Positions 5,564 through 19,762 of a stretch of 35,912 nt of DNA are shown piece by piece. Position numbers and translations under genes: made by a program. Position 1 is the stretch's first letter; each line of letters begins with the position of its first letter. The DNA comes from Hyphomicrobiales bacterium (GTDB lineage Bacteria > Pseudomonadota > Alphaproteobacteria > Rhizobiales > NORP267), in NCBI GenBank assembly GCA_030688605.1, contig JAUYJB010000024.1, positions 1 through 35,912 on the forward strand, in the 5' to 3' direction. Under the pieces are notes generated by a model that was given only the letters and a program-made list of their open reading frames with translations, did not search any database and was not told the origin of the DNA.

Positions 5564-7072
5564 TCACGGGCGGGCAAACCAGGCATCGACGGCGCGGCGC
5601 AGGGGCGGGTCGAGGGACAGGAACAGCCTGGTGCGCCGATAAAGAAAATCCTCGGCCGTGCGCGCATCCTCGCGCGAAACCGCGTGTTCGAGTTCGGCCA
5701 CGGGAATGCAAGGCGCGACGCCCAGCGCCTTTCGCGGGTCGCCGCGGACCGTTTCGAAAAGCTCGGCTGCGACATCCCCATAGGTGGCAACCCAGCGCCT
5801 TGCGGTCGCCGGATGCAGGCTCGCCGGCGCCGAGCGCGCCAGATCCTCAAGCTCGGCCCGGCTCATCCGGCCGCCGACGAGGGGGCTGTTCCGGGTCCAT
5901 GATCGTCCGCTCCGGCAGCCCATCCGCGCCAGCCGGCGCATGACCCTTTCCGCCGTCGACCGATGGGTCGTGAGCTTGCCGCCATAGATGGTCAGGAAGC
6001 CTCCGGCGCCTTGCCGTTGCGAGACGATCTTAACCTCGCGCGTGATCTTGCTGAGGTCCCGTCTGCCGTCATCGGCAAGGGCCCGGACGCCGGCGAACGA
6101 CCACACGATATCGCCTAGCGCCGCCGCCCCTCCCGGACCGGCGAAAAAGCGGTTATAGACCTTAAGCAGGTAGTCGCGCTCCTCGTCCGAACAGCGCGCG
6201 CTGCCAGGATCTCCGGTCTGCGGCACGTCGGTGGTGCCGATCATCAGATGGCCGGGGTCGAGCCACGGGCTGATAAAGACGAAGCGGCCATCGACATTTT
6301 GCAGCGTGAAGGCATCCTCCTGGCGCGGCGAGGGCATGGGCAGCAGGATGTGGCTGCCGCGCACCAGGCAAAGCGGCCGCCGCGCCAGCGGAGTGGGGCA
6401 CAGATCGATGACGCGGTTGACCCAGGGGCCGGCCGCATTGACCACGAAGCGGGCGTTCCAAATCCGAGTTCCGCCCGATTCCCCGAGTTCGACGGAATAG
6501 CCATCGGCACGCGGCTCGATCGACAGCACCTCGCGGCGGTTGGCGATGTCGGCGCCGCGGGCGCGGGCATCGAGAAGGGTGGCCAGGACAAGGCGCGCAT
6601 CGTCGACCTGGCAGTCCGTGTAGTGCAGCACCGCGGTGAGGCCGTCGACGGTCAGGCGCGGCAAAACAGCGATCTCGCGTTGCGGCAGGCGACCGCTTCT
6701 CGCCAGGGATCGGCTGCCGCCGAGCATGTCATAGACGGCAAGGCCGAGCCGCATCAGCCACGCGGGATGGCGGGAATCGCGGTAGACCGGGACAAGAAAG
6801 CGCATGGGGCGCACGAGATGCGGCGCCAGACGCAGCATGATCGCGCGCTCGCGCAAGGACTCCCGCACGAGGCCGAAGTCGTATTGTTCGAGATAGCGCA
6901 GTCCGCCATGGATCATCTTGGAGGAGGCCGACGAAGTGGCGCAGGCATAGTCGCCGCGTTCGGCGAGCACTACCTTGAGGCCGCGTCCGGCGGCATCACG
7001 CGCCACGGCCGCGCCGTTGATGCCGCCGCCGATGATGAGAAGGTCGCAGGTCGGCGCCGTCACCGCGGGCAC
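5564..7072 (-). CDS. glpD: Aerobic glycerol-3-phosphate dehydrogenase
   Basis: A 502-residue FAD enzyme that oxidises sn-glycerol 3-phosphate to dihydroxyacetone phosphate at the inner membrane and passes electrons to quinone. The dinucleotide motif GGGING is at 15-20. The family signature SSKMIHGGLRYLE follows, then RGSHILLP, the IGTTD block, FAGVRAL and the conserved YGGKLTTHR. Length matches GlpD (about 500). The start is GTG at 7072; a GTG three codons later (7063) has a better-placed GGAAGG and may be the real start. It lies 31 nt behind the arabinose-5-phosphate isomerase gene on the same strand, so co-transcription is likely although the pathways differ. No glycerol kinase or transporter is nearby. 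Confidence 0.95.
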   Translation of the reverse strand: MPAVTAPTCDLLIIGGGINGAAVARDAAGRGLKVVLAERGDYACATSSASSKMIHGGLRYLEQYDFGLVRESLRERAIMLRLAPHLVRPMRFLVPVYRDSRHPAWLMRLGLAVYDMLGGSRSLARSGRLPQREIAVLPRLTVDGLTAVLHYTDCQVDDARLVLATLLDARARGADIANRREVLSIEPRADGYSVELGESGGTRIWNARFVVNAAGPWVNRVIDLCPTPLARRPLCLVRGSHILLPMPSPRQEDAFTLQNVDGRFVFISPWLDPGHLMIGTTDVPQTGDPGSARCSDEERDYLLKVYNRFFAGPGGAAALGDIVWSFAGVRALADDGRRDLSKITREVKIVSQRQGAGGFLTIYGGKLTTHRSTAERVMRRLARMGCRSGRSWTRNSPLVGGRMSRAELEDLARSAPASLHPATARRWVATYGDVAAELFETVRGDPRKALGVAPCIPVAELEHAVSREDARTAEDFLYRRTRLFLSLDPPLRRAVDAWFARP

Positions 7073-7103
7073 CTTCCACGGCGTCGGCTCGCTGCAAGAG
7101 CGA

Positions 7104-8135
7104 TCAAGCGACGCCGGTCCTGAGGAAATCGTGCACGTGGACGACGCCGATCGGCCGCCCGTCTTTGACCACGAACAAGGCCGTGATCCGCGCGGCGTTG
7201 AGCAGCTCCAGCGCGGCGCCGACCTGCAGGTTCGGCGGCACGGTCTTCGGCCTGCGGGTCATGATCTCCTCGACCCGAAGGGCCGGCAGATCGGGCCGCA
7301 TGTGCCGGCGCAAATCGCCGTCGGTGATCACGCCCAACAATCGGCCGTCGGCGCCGATAATGCCGAGGCAGCCGAGGCTCTTTTCCGTCATCGTGACCAG
7401 CGCCTCGGCCATCACCGTGCCCGGCGGGACCAGCGGCAGGCTGTCGCCGGTGTGCATGATGTCGGCGACGAGTTTGAGATTGGCACCGAGGCGGCCGCCC
7501 GGGTGTATGGCCATGAAGTCGCTGGCCGTGAAGCCGCGCATCTCGAGCAGGGCGACGGCGAGCGCGTCGCCGAGGGCAAGCTGTATCAGCGTCGAGGTGG
7601 TCGGAGCGAGGCCGTGCGGGCAAGCTTCCGCCGCCTTGGGCAGGTCCAGCACGATGTCCGCGGCCCGCGCCAGCGCGCTGTCCGAATTAGCGGTCATGGC
7701 GATCAGGCGGACGGCGAATCGTCGCGAATAGTCGATCAGATTCAACAATTCCGTGGTTTCGCCCGACCATGAGAGGACCAGCAGGATATCCTCCGCCTTG
7801 ATCATGCCGAGATCGCCATGGCTGGCCTCGCTCGGATGGACGAAATAAGCCGGCGTTCCGGTCGAGGACAATGTCGCCGCGATCTTGCGGGCGACATGAC
7901 CGCTCTTGCCCATGCCGGCGACGATCACGCGGCCGCTCGCCGCATGGATCACCGCGGCGACCTCGGCAAACTGCGCGCCGAGACCATCGCGCAGTTCCGC
8001 CTGCAGCGCAGCGAGGCCTTGTCCTTCCACCTCCAGAGTCCTGAGGGCCGACGACAGGGTCCCGTCACGCTCCGCCTCGCCGTCGGCGTCAACTGCCTCG
8101 ACAAGCTTGATATCCGGGCTTTTTCGGGCTGACAT
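7104..8135 (-). CDS. kdsD: Arabinose-5-phosphate isomerase (KpsF/GutQ family)
   Basis: A 343-residue enzyme converting ribulose 5-phosphate to arabinose 5-phosphate, the first step to Kdo for lipopolysaccharide or capsule. The SIS sugar-phosphate domain shows GMGKSGH (74-80), HPSEASHGDLG (100-110) and SWSGET (122-127). Two CBS domains fill about 225-340 (LGVITDGDLRRHM and IGVVHVHDFLR). Architecture and length match KdsD/KpsF; KdsD, KpsF and GutQ cannot be separated by sequence alone. It is the first gene of a likely pair with glpD and is divergent from an outer-membrane barrel gene across about 220 bp, in keeping with an envelope-biogenesis setting. Confidence 0.93.
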   Translation of the reverse strand: MSARKSPDIKLVEAVDADGEAERDGTLSSALRTLEVEGQGLAALQAELRDGLGAQFAEVAAVIHAASGRVIVAGMGKSGHVARKIAATLSSTGTPAYFVHPSEASHGDLGMIKAEDILLVLSWSGETTELLNLIDYSRRFAVRLIAMTANSDSALARAADIVLDLPKAAEACPHGLAPTTSTLIQLALGDALAVALLEMRGFTASDFMAIHPGGRLGANLKLVADIMHTGDSLPLVPPGTVMAEALVTMTEKSLGCLGIIGADGRLLGVITDGDLRRHMRPDLPALRVEEIMTRRPKTVPPNLQVGAALELLNAARITALFVVKDGRPIGVVHVHDFLRTGVA

Positions 8136-8353
8136 CTCGGTTACGCCTTCAACTCCCGCAGCCGGGCCCCCGCATCGCGCAGGCGCTCCAATCGGTGGCG
8201 CCTTTTCTTCCCGCGCTCGGCACCTTGCGCCGTACCCTTTAGCGCGCCCCGCGCCGCTTGCAAGGTATACGCCTTATTAACCATGAAGCCCATAGCCTCC
8301 TCGGGCACGCCATCGGTGTGCCGCCGAACACCCGATAAGGCTTTTGTCGCGTC

Positions 8354-9562
8354 ATGTCTGCGTTCCCGCTACGCCGCACGGGACATATCATGGCAGCCGC
8401 TGCGGCGGCCAGCATTCTTTCGGCACCGTTGACCGTAAGCGCCGAAGAGAGGTTTCCAGACGGAGCGGGCGAGCCGCTTGGCCTGCGCGGCGGGAGTTTC
8501 CTGTTCCTGCCCTCGATCGCGCTCAGGGGCGGCTACACCGACAATGTCGCCCGCGAAGCCGGCAGCGCGCGGGCCGGAAGCGTCATGGTCATCGCACCGG
8601 CGCTGACGGTGCGCTCCGACTGGACGCGCCACGCGCTGAGCGTCGATCTGAGGGGAAGCGATACCGCCTATGAGGGCGATTTCGATCAACTTGAGGGCTT
8701 CTTTGACGCGGTCGCTGCCGCCCGCCTCGACATTCACTCCCGCACCTCGCTTGCCCTGCACGCCGGTTACGGGCTCACTGCCAATGACGGCAGCATCGAT
8801 CACGACGTCTCGGTCGGGGCCGAATTAACACATAGATTCAATCGTCTGGCCGTGTCTCTGAAAGCCGGCGCCAAGCGCCTCGACTTCGCCGAGGACCGGG
8901 GCGGCGCGACGTCGACAGTGGACACCAACGTGTCCGATCATTCCGAATATGGCGGCGGCCTGCGCGCGAGCTACGATCTGTCTTCCCTGACGTCGCTGTT
9001 CGCCGAGGCCGACATCAACCGCCGCGACCACCGCCAACTCATCGATGCAAACGGATTTCGGCGTGGATCGGAGGGATATGGCGGGGCAGTGGGCGTCAAG
9101 ATGTCAAACCGCTCGAAGCTGAGCGGCGAGCTGAGCGCCGGCTACCGGGTGCAGATGCCCGCCGACCCGACCTTGGCGCGCATTGAGGGCGTGACCCTCG
9201 ATGCCGGGCTCGATTGGCAGGCGAGCGCCTTGACCCGGCTGTCGCTGGAAGCTGGAACGAAGTTCGGCGAGACGACGCTCGCCGGTTCTGCCGGCTATGT
9301 CGGCCGCAGCGCCGGATTCGAAATCGAGCACTTGTTCGGCCGTAAGATCGCTTTGAATGCGGAGCTGATCCATAGGCGCAACAATTTCGTCGGCGTCGAT
9401 CTCGTCGAGCAAACCTATGAGGTCGGCGTCGGGCTGGCCTATTTGCTCAGCCGACATATGATTCTGACGGCCGATGCCCGGCATCTGCGCTTCGTCAGTA
9501 CGAACGCCGGTCAGGATTATGCCGCCAATACCGTGATGCTCGGCGTCAAGGTGCAGCGATAA
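8354..9562 (+). CDS. Outer-membrane beta-barrel protein (BBP2-like)
   Basis: A 402-residue exported protein. An Arg-containing N-region and Ala-rich core end in TVSA, a signal peptide of about 30 residues. The mature part is rich in alternating amphipathic strands (FLFLPSIALRGGYTDNV, LALHAGYGLT, KLSGELSAGYRV) typical of a barrel. The opening with TDNV and the closing strand VMLGVKVQR resemble the beta-barrel porin 2 family often found beside exopolysaccharide genes in alphaproteobacteria. It probably spans the outer membrane and may help export or anchor polysaccharide; that role is inferred. It is followed after 269 bp by an SGNH-type protein on the same strand. The start could also be the ATG at 8390. 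Confidence 0.8.
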   Translation: MSAFPLRRTGHIMAAAAAASILSAPLTVSAEERFPDGAGEPLGLRGGSFLFLPSIALRGGYTDNVAREAGSARAGSVMVIAPALTVRSDWTRHALSVDLRGSDTAYEGDFDQLEGFFDAVAAARLDIHSRTSLALHAGYGLTANDGSIDHDVSVGAELTHRFNRLAVSLKAGAKRLDFAEDRGGATSTVDTNVSDHSEYGGGLRASYDLSSLTSLFAEADINRRDHRQLIDANGFRRGSEGYGGAVGVKMSNRSKLSGELSAGYRVQMPADPTLARIEGVTLDAGLDWQASALTRLSLEAGTKFGETTLAGSAGYVGRSAGFEIEHLFGRKIALNAELIHRRNNFVGVDLVEQTYEVGVGLAYLLSRHMILTADARHLRFVSTNAGQDYAANTVMLGVKVQR

Positions 9563-9831
9563 CCGGGTGCCGTTTGGCTGCCGTTTGTTGGACCTTATGG
9601 CGAACCGGCCCAGCGCCGACGAATGAGCCCGTCGCCACCCGCAGCCTTCTGCGTAGGCGCGCCGCTTGCCGTCGGCGAACGGCGCCGATTGCAGCGGCTG
9701 CCTGCAAGCCATGGCTATGCCGTGGGCGCAATCGATGGCATCATTGGCAGCAGTCCCCGCGCGGAACCGCGGAGCGCCGGAAGCCGTTCTGTTGTCGGGC
9801 CGCGGGTGACGATTTGCGAGGCACAAGGAAG

Positions 9832-11067
9832 ATGTCGGGAAGACGGCGTTTCATCGGATTCATCGCAGGATTGCTGGCGATGGCGGGCGTCGAAACGGGC
9901 GAATGGACGCTCTCCGCCTTCGCCCAGCCCGCATTTGCGCAGCCTCCCGTCACCAAGCCTGTTACTGCACCGGACCTATTGCGCAAGGCGCAGAGCCGGG
10001 GGCCGCTTAATTTCTTCGACTTTCTTTTCGGACCCCCGCGTGAGCGCCGCCCGCGCACAAACCTCCGTCGGCCGGAAAGCCGCATACCGCGGCGGGATTC
10101 CTCCACCATTGAGCGGCTCGCCGTGTCCAAGGACCCCAATGCGCAGCGGGTCTATGTCTTCGGCGATGCTTTCGCCGCCGGTCTGGCCACCGGTCTCACC
10201 GTCACGTTCGCGGAAACGCCGACGATCGAGGTTTTCGGGCGGTCAAAGCCCAATTCGGGGCTCGTGCGCGACGATTATTACGATTGGAGCGCCGCACTGG
10301 CGGAGGTTCTGGCGAGCGAGAAGGTCGACCTGGCGGTGGTCATGATCGGCTCCAACGACCGTCAAGCGATGCGCATGGAGGACGGATCATCGGAACCGGC
10401 ACGGAGCGAAAAATGGGAGCAGGCCTATATTTCCCGCGTTGACGCCCTGTTGCGCCAATTCTCCGACAAGGGCGTTCCGGTCTACTGGGTCGGGTTGCCG
10501 ATCGTGCGCCCGCAGGGTTACGTCCAGGACATGGCGTATCTGAACGAGGTGTTTCTGGCCCGGGTCCAGCGCGCCGGCGGCCAATTCATCGACACCTGGG
10601 AGCGGTTTGCCGACGAGGAAGGGCGCTATAGCGCGGTGGGACCGGACGTCAATGGCAAGATCCGCACGCTGAGAGCGGACAATGGCATCCACATGACCGG
10701 CACCGGGAACATGAAGTTGGCCTTCTTCGTGGAGCAAGTTCTCAGCGCCGACCTGCAGGCCGGCGGATTGGCGGGGCTCACCAATCTCGGCCCCGGGGCG
10801 GGTCCCGGGGGCCTGCGCGGGCCGGTCGAGGTCGAGCTGTCGCTGACCGGCCCGCAGACGCTGCCGGAGAACGCGGCGCTTGCCGGCGCCGCGCCGCGGA
10901 GAGAAGAGGGCGAGCGCGAAATCGACGTGGAAAATCCGCGCGCGGATTATAAGCTGCTCATCGTCGGCGAAAGCCCGCAACCGCAGACCGGGCGCGCCGA
11001 TGATTTCAGTTGGCCGCGCGGGAGCTCCAAAGAGAGGCCGAGCGAGCCCGAGGAACAGACGCCCTAG
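9832..11067 (+). CDS. SGNH/DUF459-like exported protein, catalytic Ser absent
   Basis: A 411-residue protein with an N-terminal signal peptide (about 1-35, ending FAQPAFAQ) and a proline/arginine-rich linker (60-100). The SGNH fold follows: block I reads VFGDAFAAGL, with Asp112 then Ala113 where Ser is normal; block III is IGSND with Asn175; block V reads DNGIHMT, His287 with Asn284 in the usual Asp place or Asp283 one residue off. DUF459 proteins are periplasmic SGNH relatives often linked to polysaccharide modification. With the nucleophile missing, this member may be non-catalytic or use another residue. The ATG at 9832 has GAGG ten bases upstream and begins a clean signal peptide, so the upstream open frame is not coding. 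The C-terminal 100 residues are low-complexity. Confidence 0.85.
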   Translation: MSGRRRFIGFIAGLLAMAGVETGEWTLSAFAQPAFAQPPVTKPVTAPDLLRKAQSRGPLNFFDFLFGPPRERRPRTNLRRPESRIPRRDSSTIERLAVSKDPNAQRVYVFGDAFAAGLATGLTVTFAETPTIEVFGRSKPNSGLVRDDYYDWSAALAEVLASEKVDLAVVMIGSNDRQAMRMEDGSSEPARSEKWEQAYISRVDALLRQFSDKGVPVYWVGLPIVRPQGYVQDMAYLNEVFLARVQRAGGQFIDTWERFADEEGRYSAVGPDVNGKIRTLRADNGIHMTGTGNMKLAFFVEQVLSADLQAGGLAGLTNLGPGAGPGGLRGPVEVELSLTGPQTLPENAALAGAAPRREEGEREIDVENPRADYKLLIVGESPQPQTGRADDFSWPRGSSKERPSEPEEQTP

Positions 11068-11118
11068 GGCCCCGGGCTCCAGCGCATTTACAGCCTAAGC
11101 GAAGCCGCTGAAACCGCT

Positions 11119-12537
11119 CTAGCGCGGCAGCAGTGTCTCACCCATCAGATAGGCGTCGACCGCATGCGCCGTCTGCCGGCCCTCGCGGATCGCCCAGACC
11201 ACCAGCGACTGGCCGCGGCGCATGTCGCCACAGGCGAAGACCTTGTCGATGCTCGACTTGTAGGCGAGCGTGTCGGCCTCGACATTGCCGCGCCTGTCGA
11301 GGCTGACGCCGAGCTCTTCGAGCATCCCTTCATGCACCGGGTGAACGAAGCCCATCGCCAGCAGGACCAGATCCGCCTTCAGCGTGAACTCGGTGCCGGG
11401 GATCGGCTTCATCTTGTCGTCGATGCGCACGCCGTGAAGCGTCGTGACCTTGCCGCCATCGCCGGTCAGCTTGGTGGTCATCACCGACCAGTCGCGCGCC
11501 GCGCCCTCCGCCTGGCTCGACGAGGTCCTGAGCTTCATCGGCCAGTCCGGCCAGGTCAGCAGCTTGTCCTCTTTCTCGGGCGGCTGCGGCAAAATCTCCA
11601 ACTGCGTCACCGATAGCGCACCCTGGCGGAAAGCGGTGCCGATGCAGTCCGACCCGGTGTCGCCACCGCCGATCACGATGACGTGCTTGCTCTTGGCGAG
11701 GATCGGCTCGGCGTCGGGGTCGGGCTCGCCGGAACCCCGGCGGTTCTGCTGCGGCAGATAGTCCATGGCGAAATGAACGCCGTTGAGCTCGCGGCCCTCG
11801 ACGGGGAGGTCGCGCGGCTTCTCCGCGCCGCCGGCGAGGACCACCGCGTCATAGTCGTCGACGAGCTTGCGCGCCGGCAGCGTGACGCCGACAAGGACGC
11901 CGGTGTGGAAGACGACGCCTTCCGCCTTCATCTGTTCGAGGCGGCGGTCGATATGGCGCTTCTCCATTTTGAAGTCGGGAATACCGTACCGCAAAAGCCC
12001 GCCGGGTTTGGCGTTCTTCTCGAAAACGTGCACCTCGTGGCCGACGCGGGCGAGCTGCTGGGCGCAGGCAAGGCCGGCCGGGCCGGAGCCGACGATGGCG
12101 ATGCGTTTGCCGGTCTTCTCTTCAGGGGGTTCGGGCGCGACCCAGCCTTCCTCCCAGCCGCGGTCGATGATGGCGCATTCGATCGTCTTGATGGTGACCG
12201 GTTCCTCGATCAGGTTGAGCGTGCAGGCTTCCTCGCATGGCGCCGGGCAGATGCGGCCGGTGAATTCAGGAAAATTGTTGGTGGAGTGCAGGTTGCGCAG
12301 CGCCTCGCGCCAGTCTTCGTGATAGATGAGATCGTTCCAGTCTGGGATTTGGTTGTTCACCGGACATCCGGTTTGACAGTAGGGAATGCCGCATTCCATG
12401 CAGCGCGCCGCCTGGTTGCGGGTGGCCGTCTCGCTGAGCGGGATGACGAATTCGCGGAAATGGCGGACCCGGTCGGCGGCCGGCGTGTAGCCGCGCTCCT
12501 GGCGATCGATCTCGAGAAAGCCGGTAACCTTGCCCAT
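11119..12537 (-). CDS. gltD: Glutamate synthase (NADPH) small subunit
   Basis: A 472-residue beta subunit that passes electrons from NADPH through FAD and Fe-S clusters to GltB for glutamate formation from 2-oxoglutarate and glutamine. The N-terminus has the cluster cysteines [14 protein letters not shown] and, further on, [11 protein letters not shown]. The FAD site is [15 protein letters not shown] and the NADPH site is [11 protein letters not shown]. The C-terminal [19 protein letters not shown] is the conserved FAD-closing block. The start lies one base after the gltB stop, so the two are a coupled operon. Length is normal for GltD. Confidence 0.97.
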   Translation of the reverse strand: MGKVTGFLEIDRQERGYTPAADRVRHFREFVIPLSETATRNQAARCMECGIPYCQTGCPVNNQIPDWNDLIYHEDWREALRNLHSTNNFPEFTGRICPAPCEEACTLNLIEEPVTIKTIECAIIDRGWEEGWVAPEPPEEKTGKRIAIVGSGPAGLACAQQLARVGHEVHVFEKNAKPGGLLRYGIPDFKMEKRHIDRRLEQMKAEGVVFHTGVLVGVTLPARKLVDDYDAVVLAGGAEKPRDLPVEGRELNGVHFAMDYLPQQNRRGSGEPDPDAEPILAKSKHVIVIGGGDTGSDCIGTAFRQGALSVTQLEILPQPPEKEDKLLTWPDWPMKLRTSSSQAEGAARDWSVMTTKLTGDGGKVTTLHGVRIDDKMKPIPGTEFTLKADLVLLAMGFVHPVHEGMLEELGVSLDRRGNVEADTLAYKSSIDKVFACGDMRRGQSLVVWAIREGRQTAHAVDAYLMGETLLPR

Positions 12538-12538
12538 A

Positions 12539-17248
<4,710 letters not shown>

Positions 17249-17788
17249 GCTTCTCCCAATCCTCTTCACTTCTTGCCTCCGCATCCGCGTTCGTCTCCCC
17301 CCGACACCCCGCAAGATGGTTCCCGGCCGCCTCCCGGACAGCGCCGCTTCCGCCGAGCAGGTCCCGGCCCGCGTCCACCCATGTCGGAAGTTTGGCCCAA
17401 GAAGACCAGCTTGGGGAAGCGCGATCCGGGTCTAGGTCCGCGCTTTTGACGCGGAGCGACCGGACCGCACCGGCCGTCTAGGCAAGACGGGGTTTCGCGC
17501 CACCCCATATGTGCGACCGGTCATTGTCCTCAGCCTATCCAGCAAAAGGGACAGCCATACTGTCCTTTCTTGGTAAACATGCCAGAAAACACGCATGCAC
17601 ACAAGATGCAGGCAAGCTTGCACGATATTGCGCCCCGCCGCAACGGCAACGAACGCTTCTGTTGCAATCAAGGCCGGCAACGAAACAAAGTTGCAAAATC
17701 GCCCATATTTCCTGCCGCTTGAGGGCGTTGCGCAGCGGCTTAAAGGGGTCCTCGCTATGGCGCGTCGAATGTGCCAAGAGATGAGCCA
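17249..17788. other. Divergent intergenic region, gltB / S9 peptidase
   Basis: About 540 bp between divergent genes. It must hold both promoters. Visible elements are a hairpin around 17543-17570 (AAAGGGACAG paired with CTGTCCTTT, one bulge) and a perfect 10-bp palindrome GCAAGCTTGC at 17612-17621. I looked for a sigma-54 element with GG-N10-GC spacing near the palindrome and found none. Short ORFs here lack family signatures or ribosome binding sites. Confidence 0.45.
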
Positions 17789-19762
17789 ATGGACACCAAT
17801 CCCAGGACCCCAGGCGGAACGGGCTTTGCGCGCATCTGGTCGTCACCGATCTCCGCGGCGCTGGCGGCCGAAGCGAGCCTGCGTTTCGGCGCCGTGGCGG
17901 CAGGTGGCCATGGACCCGTCTGGATCGAGGAACGGCCGGCCGAGCAGGGACGCGGCGTCGTCGTGCGCCTCGGCCACGACGGAATGGCGCACGATATGCT
18001 GCCTCACGGCTATTCGGCGCGCTCGCGCGTTCATGAATATGGCGGCGGGGCGCTGTTCGTCGACGGCAACAGCGTCTTCTTCGTTAACCACGCCGATCAG
18101 GACATTTACGCCATCGAGGGCGATGGGACACCGTCACGGCTGACGCGTGCCGGCGACACGCGCTTTGCGGACATGGACCGCGACCGGGCACATGGGCGTC
18201 TGCTGGCGGTGGCCGAAATCGCCGCGCCGGATCGCCATCCGAAGAATATCATCGCCACGATCGGCCTTGACGGGGCAGAGCGCGGCGAAGTTGCTTCCCT
18301 TATCGAAGGCGCCGATTTTTATGCGTTTCCGCGGGTCAGCGCGGACGGCCGTCGGCTTGCCTGGCTGGAATGGAACCTGCCGGCGATGCCGTGGGAGGCG
18401 GCGATATTGAAATGTGCCGAGATCGGCGACGACGGCCGGCCGCGCCCGAGCATCACCGTTGCCGGCGGACCGGGGGGCGCCGCCTTCCAGCCGGAATGGG
18501 GCGCCGATGGTTCGCTTTTTTTCGTGGTCGAGAAAGGCGAATGGAGCGGCCTGCACCTGTGGCGGGAGGGCGTCATACGGCCGGTCTTCACGCCGGAAGC
18601 CGAGCTCCTGCGCCCGCTCTGGGCGCTCGGCCAGCGGAGCTATGCGCTGCTCGGCGACGGGCGCATCGCGGCAGCCGCTTTGTGCAACGGCGAGCAGAAG
18701 CTTTGGCTCGTCGACCCGGGCAGCGGCAGCAAACGACGCCTCGAACTGCCGCACCGGGCCATCGACCATCTCGCCGGGGCGGCGGACGGCACGCTCTATG
18801 CCGTAGCCTCCGACGACGACCAGGTGCCGGCGGTGGCGGAGATGGTCGTCGGTCGAGACGCACCGGCCTGGCGCACGCTCGCCCGGCCCGGCGCGATGGG
18901 GCTTGCGAAGGAGTTTCTTTCAGTCGGCAAGACACTGCGCCTGAGCGCCGCCGACGGGCGCACGGTCCCCGCGGTTTATTATCCGCCGCGTAATCCCGGT
19001 CATCTTGAGGCCAATGCCGCCCTGCCGCCGATGCTGGTCATGGCTCATGGCGGGCCGACGGGGGCTGCGACGCGGGGCCTGCAGATCAAGGTGCAATTCT
19101 GGACCAGCCGCGGCTTTGCGGTCCTCGACGTCGATTATCGCGGCAGCGTCGGCTATGGCCGCGCCCATCGCCAAGCGCTCCAGGGGGCGTGGGGAGAGAT
19201 GGACGCCGAAGACATGGTCGTTGCCGCCGAAGCTGCCATTGAGCACGGCCTTGCCGACCCGGAGCGGCTCATCGCCACCGGGCGCAGCGCCGGCGGGTTC
19301 ACCGCGCTTTGCGCGCTCATCCGCAGCAATATCTTCCGCGCGGCCAGCATCCACTTCGGCGTTGCTGACCTCGCCACCCTCCTTGCGACCACCCACAAAT
19401 TCGAGGCCGGCTATCTTTACGGTCTGACCGGGACCACGCCCGGCGCGACGGAGCCGGTGTTTGAAGCCCGCTCGCCGCTCGCCCAGGCAGCCCGCATCTC
19501 GGCCCCCGTGCTGCTGCTGCAGGGGCTCGATGATCCCGCCGTGCCGGCGCGGCAGGCGCGCGACATCGCTGCAAGCCTGCGGGGGCGCGGTGTTCCCGTG
19601 GCGCATCTGGAATTTGCCGGCGAGGGGCACGGCTTCCGCCGCGCGGAGACGATCCGCACGGCGTTTCTCGCCGAACTTGCATTCTTCTCTCGGGTCTTGG
19701 GGCTTCCTGCCGGCGAGCCGCTGCCCGACCTTCACATCTGGAACTGGGACAAGCAGCCATGA
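17789..19762 (+). CDS. S9-family serine peptidase (prolyl oligopeptidase type)
   Basis: A 657-residue peptidase with an N-terminal beta-propeller (about 1-390) and a C-terminal alpha/beta-hydrolase domain. The catalytic triad is visible: Ser500 in GRSAGG, Asp581 or Asp582 in LQGLDDPAVP, and His614 in GEGHGF. The HGGPTG segment supplies the oxyanion hole and DYRGSVGYGR is a family hallmark. Such enzymes cut short peptides, often after proline, in the cytosol; no signal peptide is seen. The ATG at 17789 is chosen; a GTG at 17771 is in frame. The stop overlaps the start of the threonine aldolase gene, so the two are translationally coupled, suggesting peptide and amino-acid salvage. Confidence 0.92.
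   Translation: MDTNPRTPGGTGFARIWSSPISAALAAEASLRFGAVAAGGHGPVWIEERPAEQGRGVVVRLGHDGMAHDMLPHGYSARSRVHEYGGGALFVDGNSVFFVNHADQDIYAIEGDGTPSRLTRAGDTRFADMDRDRAHGRLLAVAEIAAPDRHPKNIIATIGLDGAERGEVASLIEGADFYAFPRVSADGRRLAWLEWNLPAMPWEAAILKCAEIGDDGRPRPSITVAGGPGGAAFQPEWGADGSLFFVVEKGEWSGLHLWREGVIRPVFTPEAELLRPLWALGQRSYALLGDGRIAAAALCNGEQKLWLVDPGSGSKRRLELPHRAIDHLAGAADGTLYAVASDDDQVPAVAEMVVGRDAPAWRTLARPGAMGLAKEFLSVGKTLRLSAADGRTVPAVYYPPRNPGHLEANAALPPMLVMAHGGPTGAATRGLQIKVQFWTSRGFAVLDVDYRGSVGYGRAHRQALQGAWGEMDAEDMVVAAEAAIEHGLADPERLIATGRSAGGFTALCALIRSNIFRAASIHFGVADLATLLATTHKFEAGYLYGLTGTTPGATEPVFEARSPLAQAARISAPVLLLQGLDDPAVPARQARDIAASLRGRGVPVAHLEFAGEGHGFRRAETIRTAFLAELAFFSRVLGLPAGEPLPDLHIWNWDKQP

Noticed and set aside
8271..8341. 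GCCTTAT / ATAAGGC inverted pair between kdsD and the barrel gene
   Set aside because: Seven-base arms 57 bp apart are expected by chance often enough.
9574..9831. N-terminal extension of the SGNH-type protein
   Set aside because: A signal peptide begins at 9832 with a suitable binding site; the upstream frame is Arg/Cys-rich and featureless.
17612..17621. Possible sigma-54 promoter for gltB around GCAAGCTTGC
   Set aside because: The GG-N10-GC spacing is not met on either strand.
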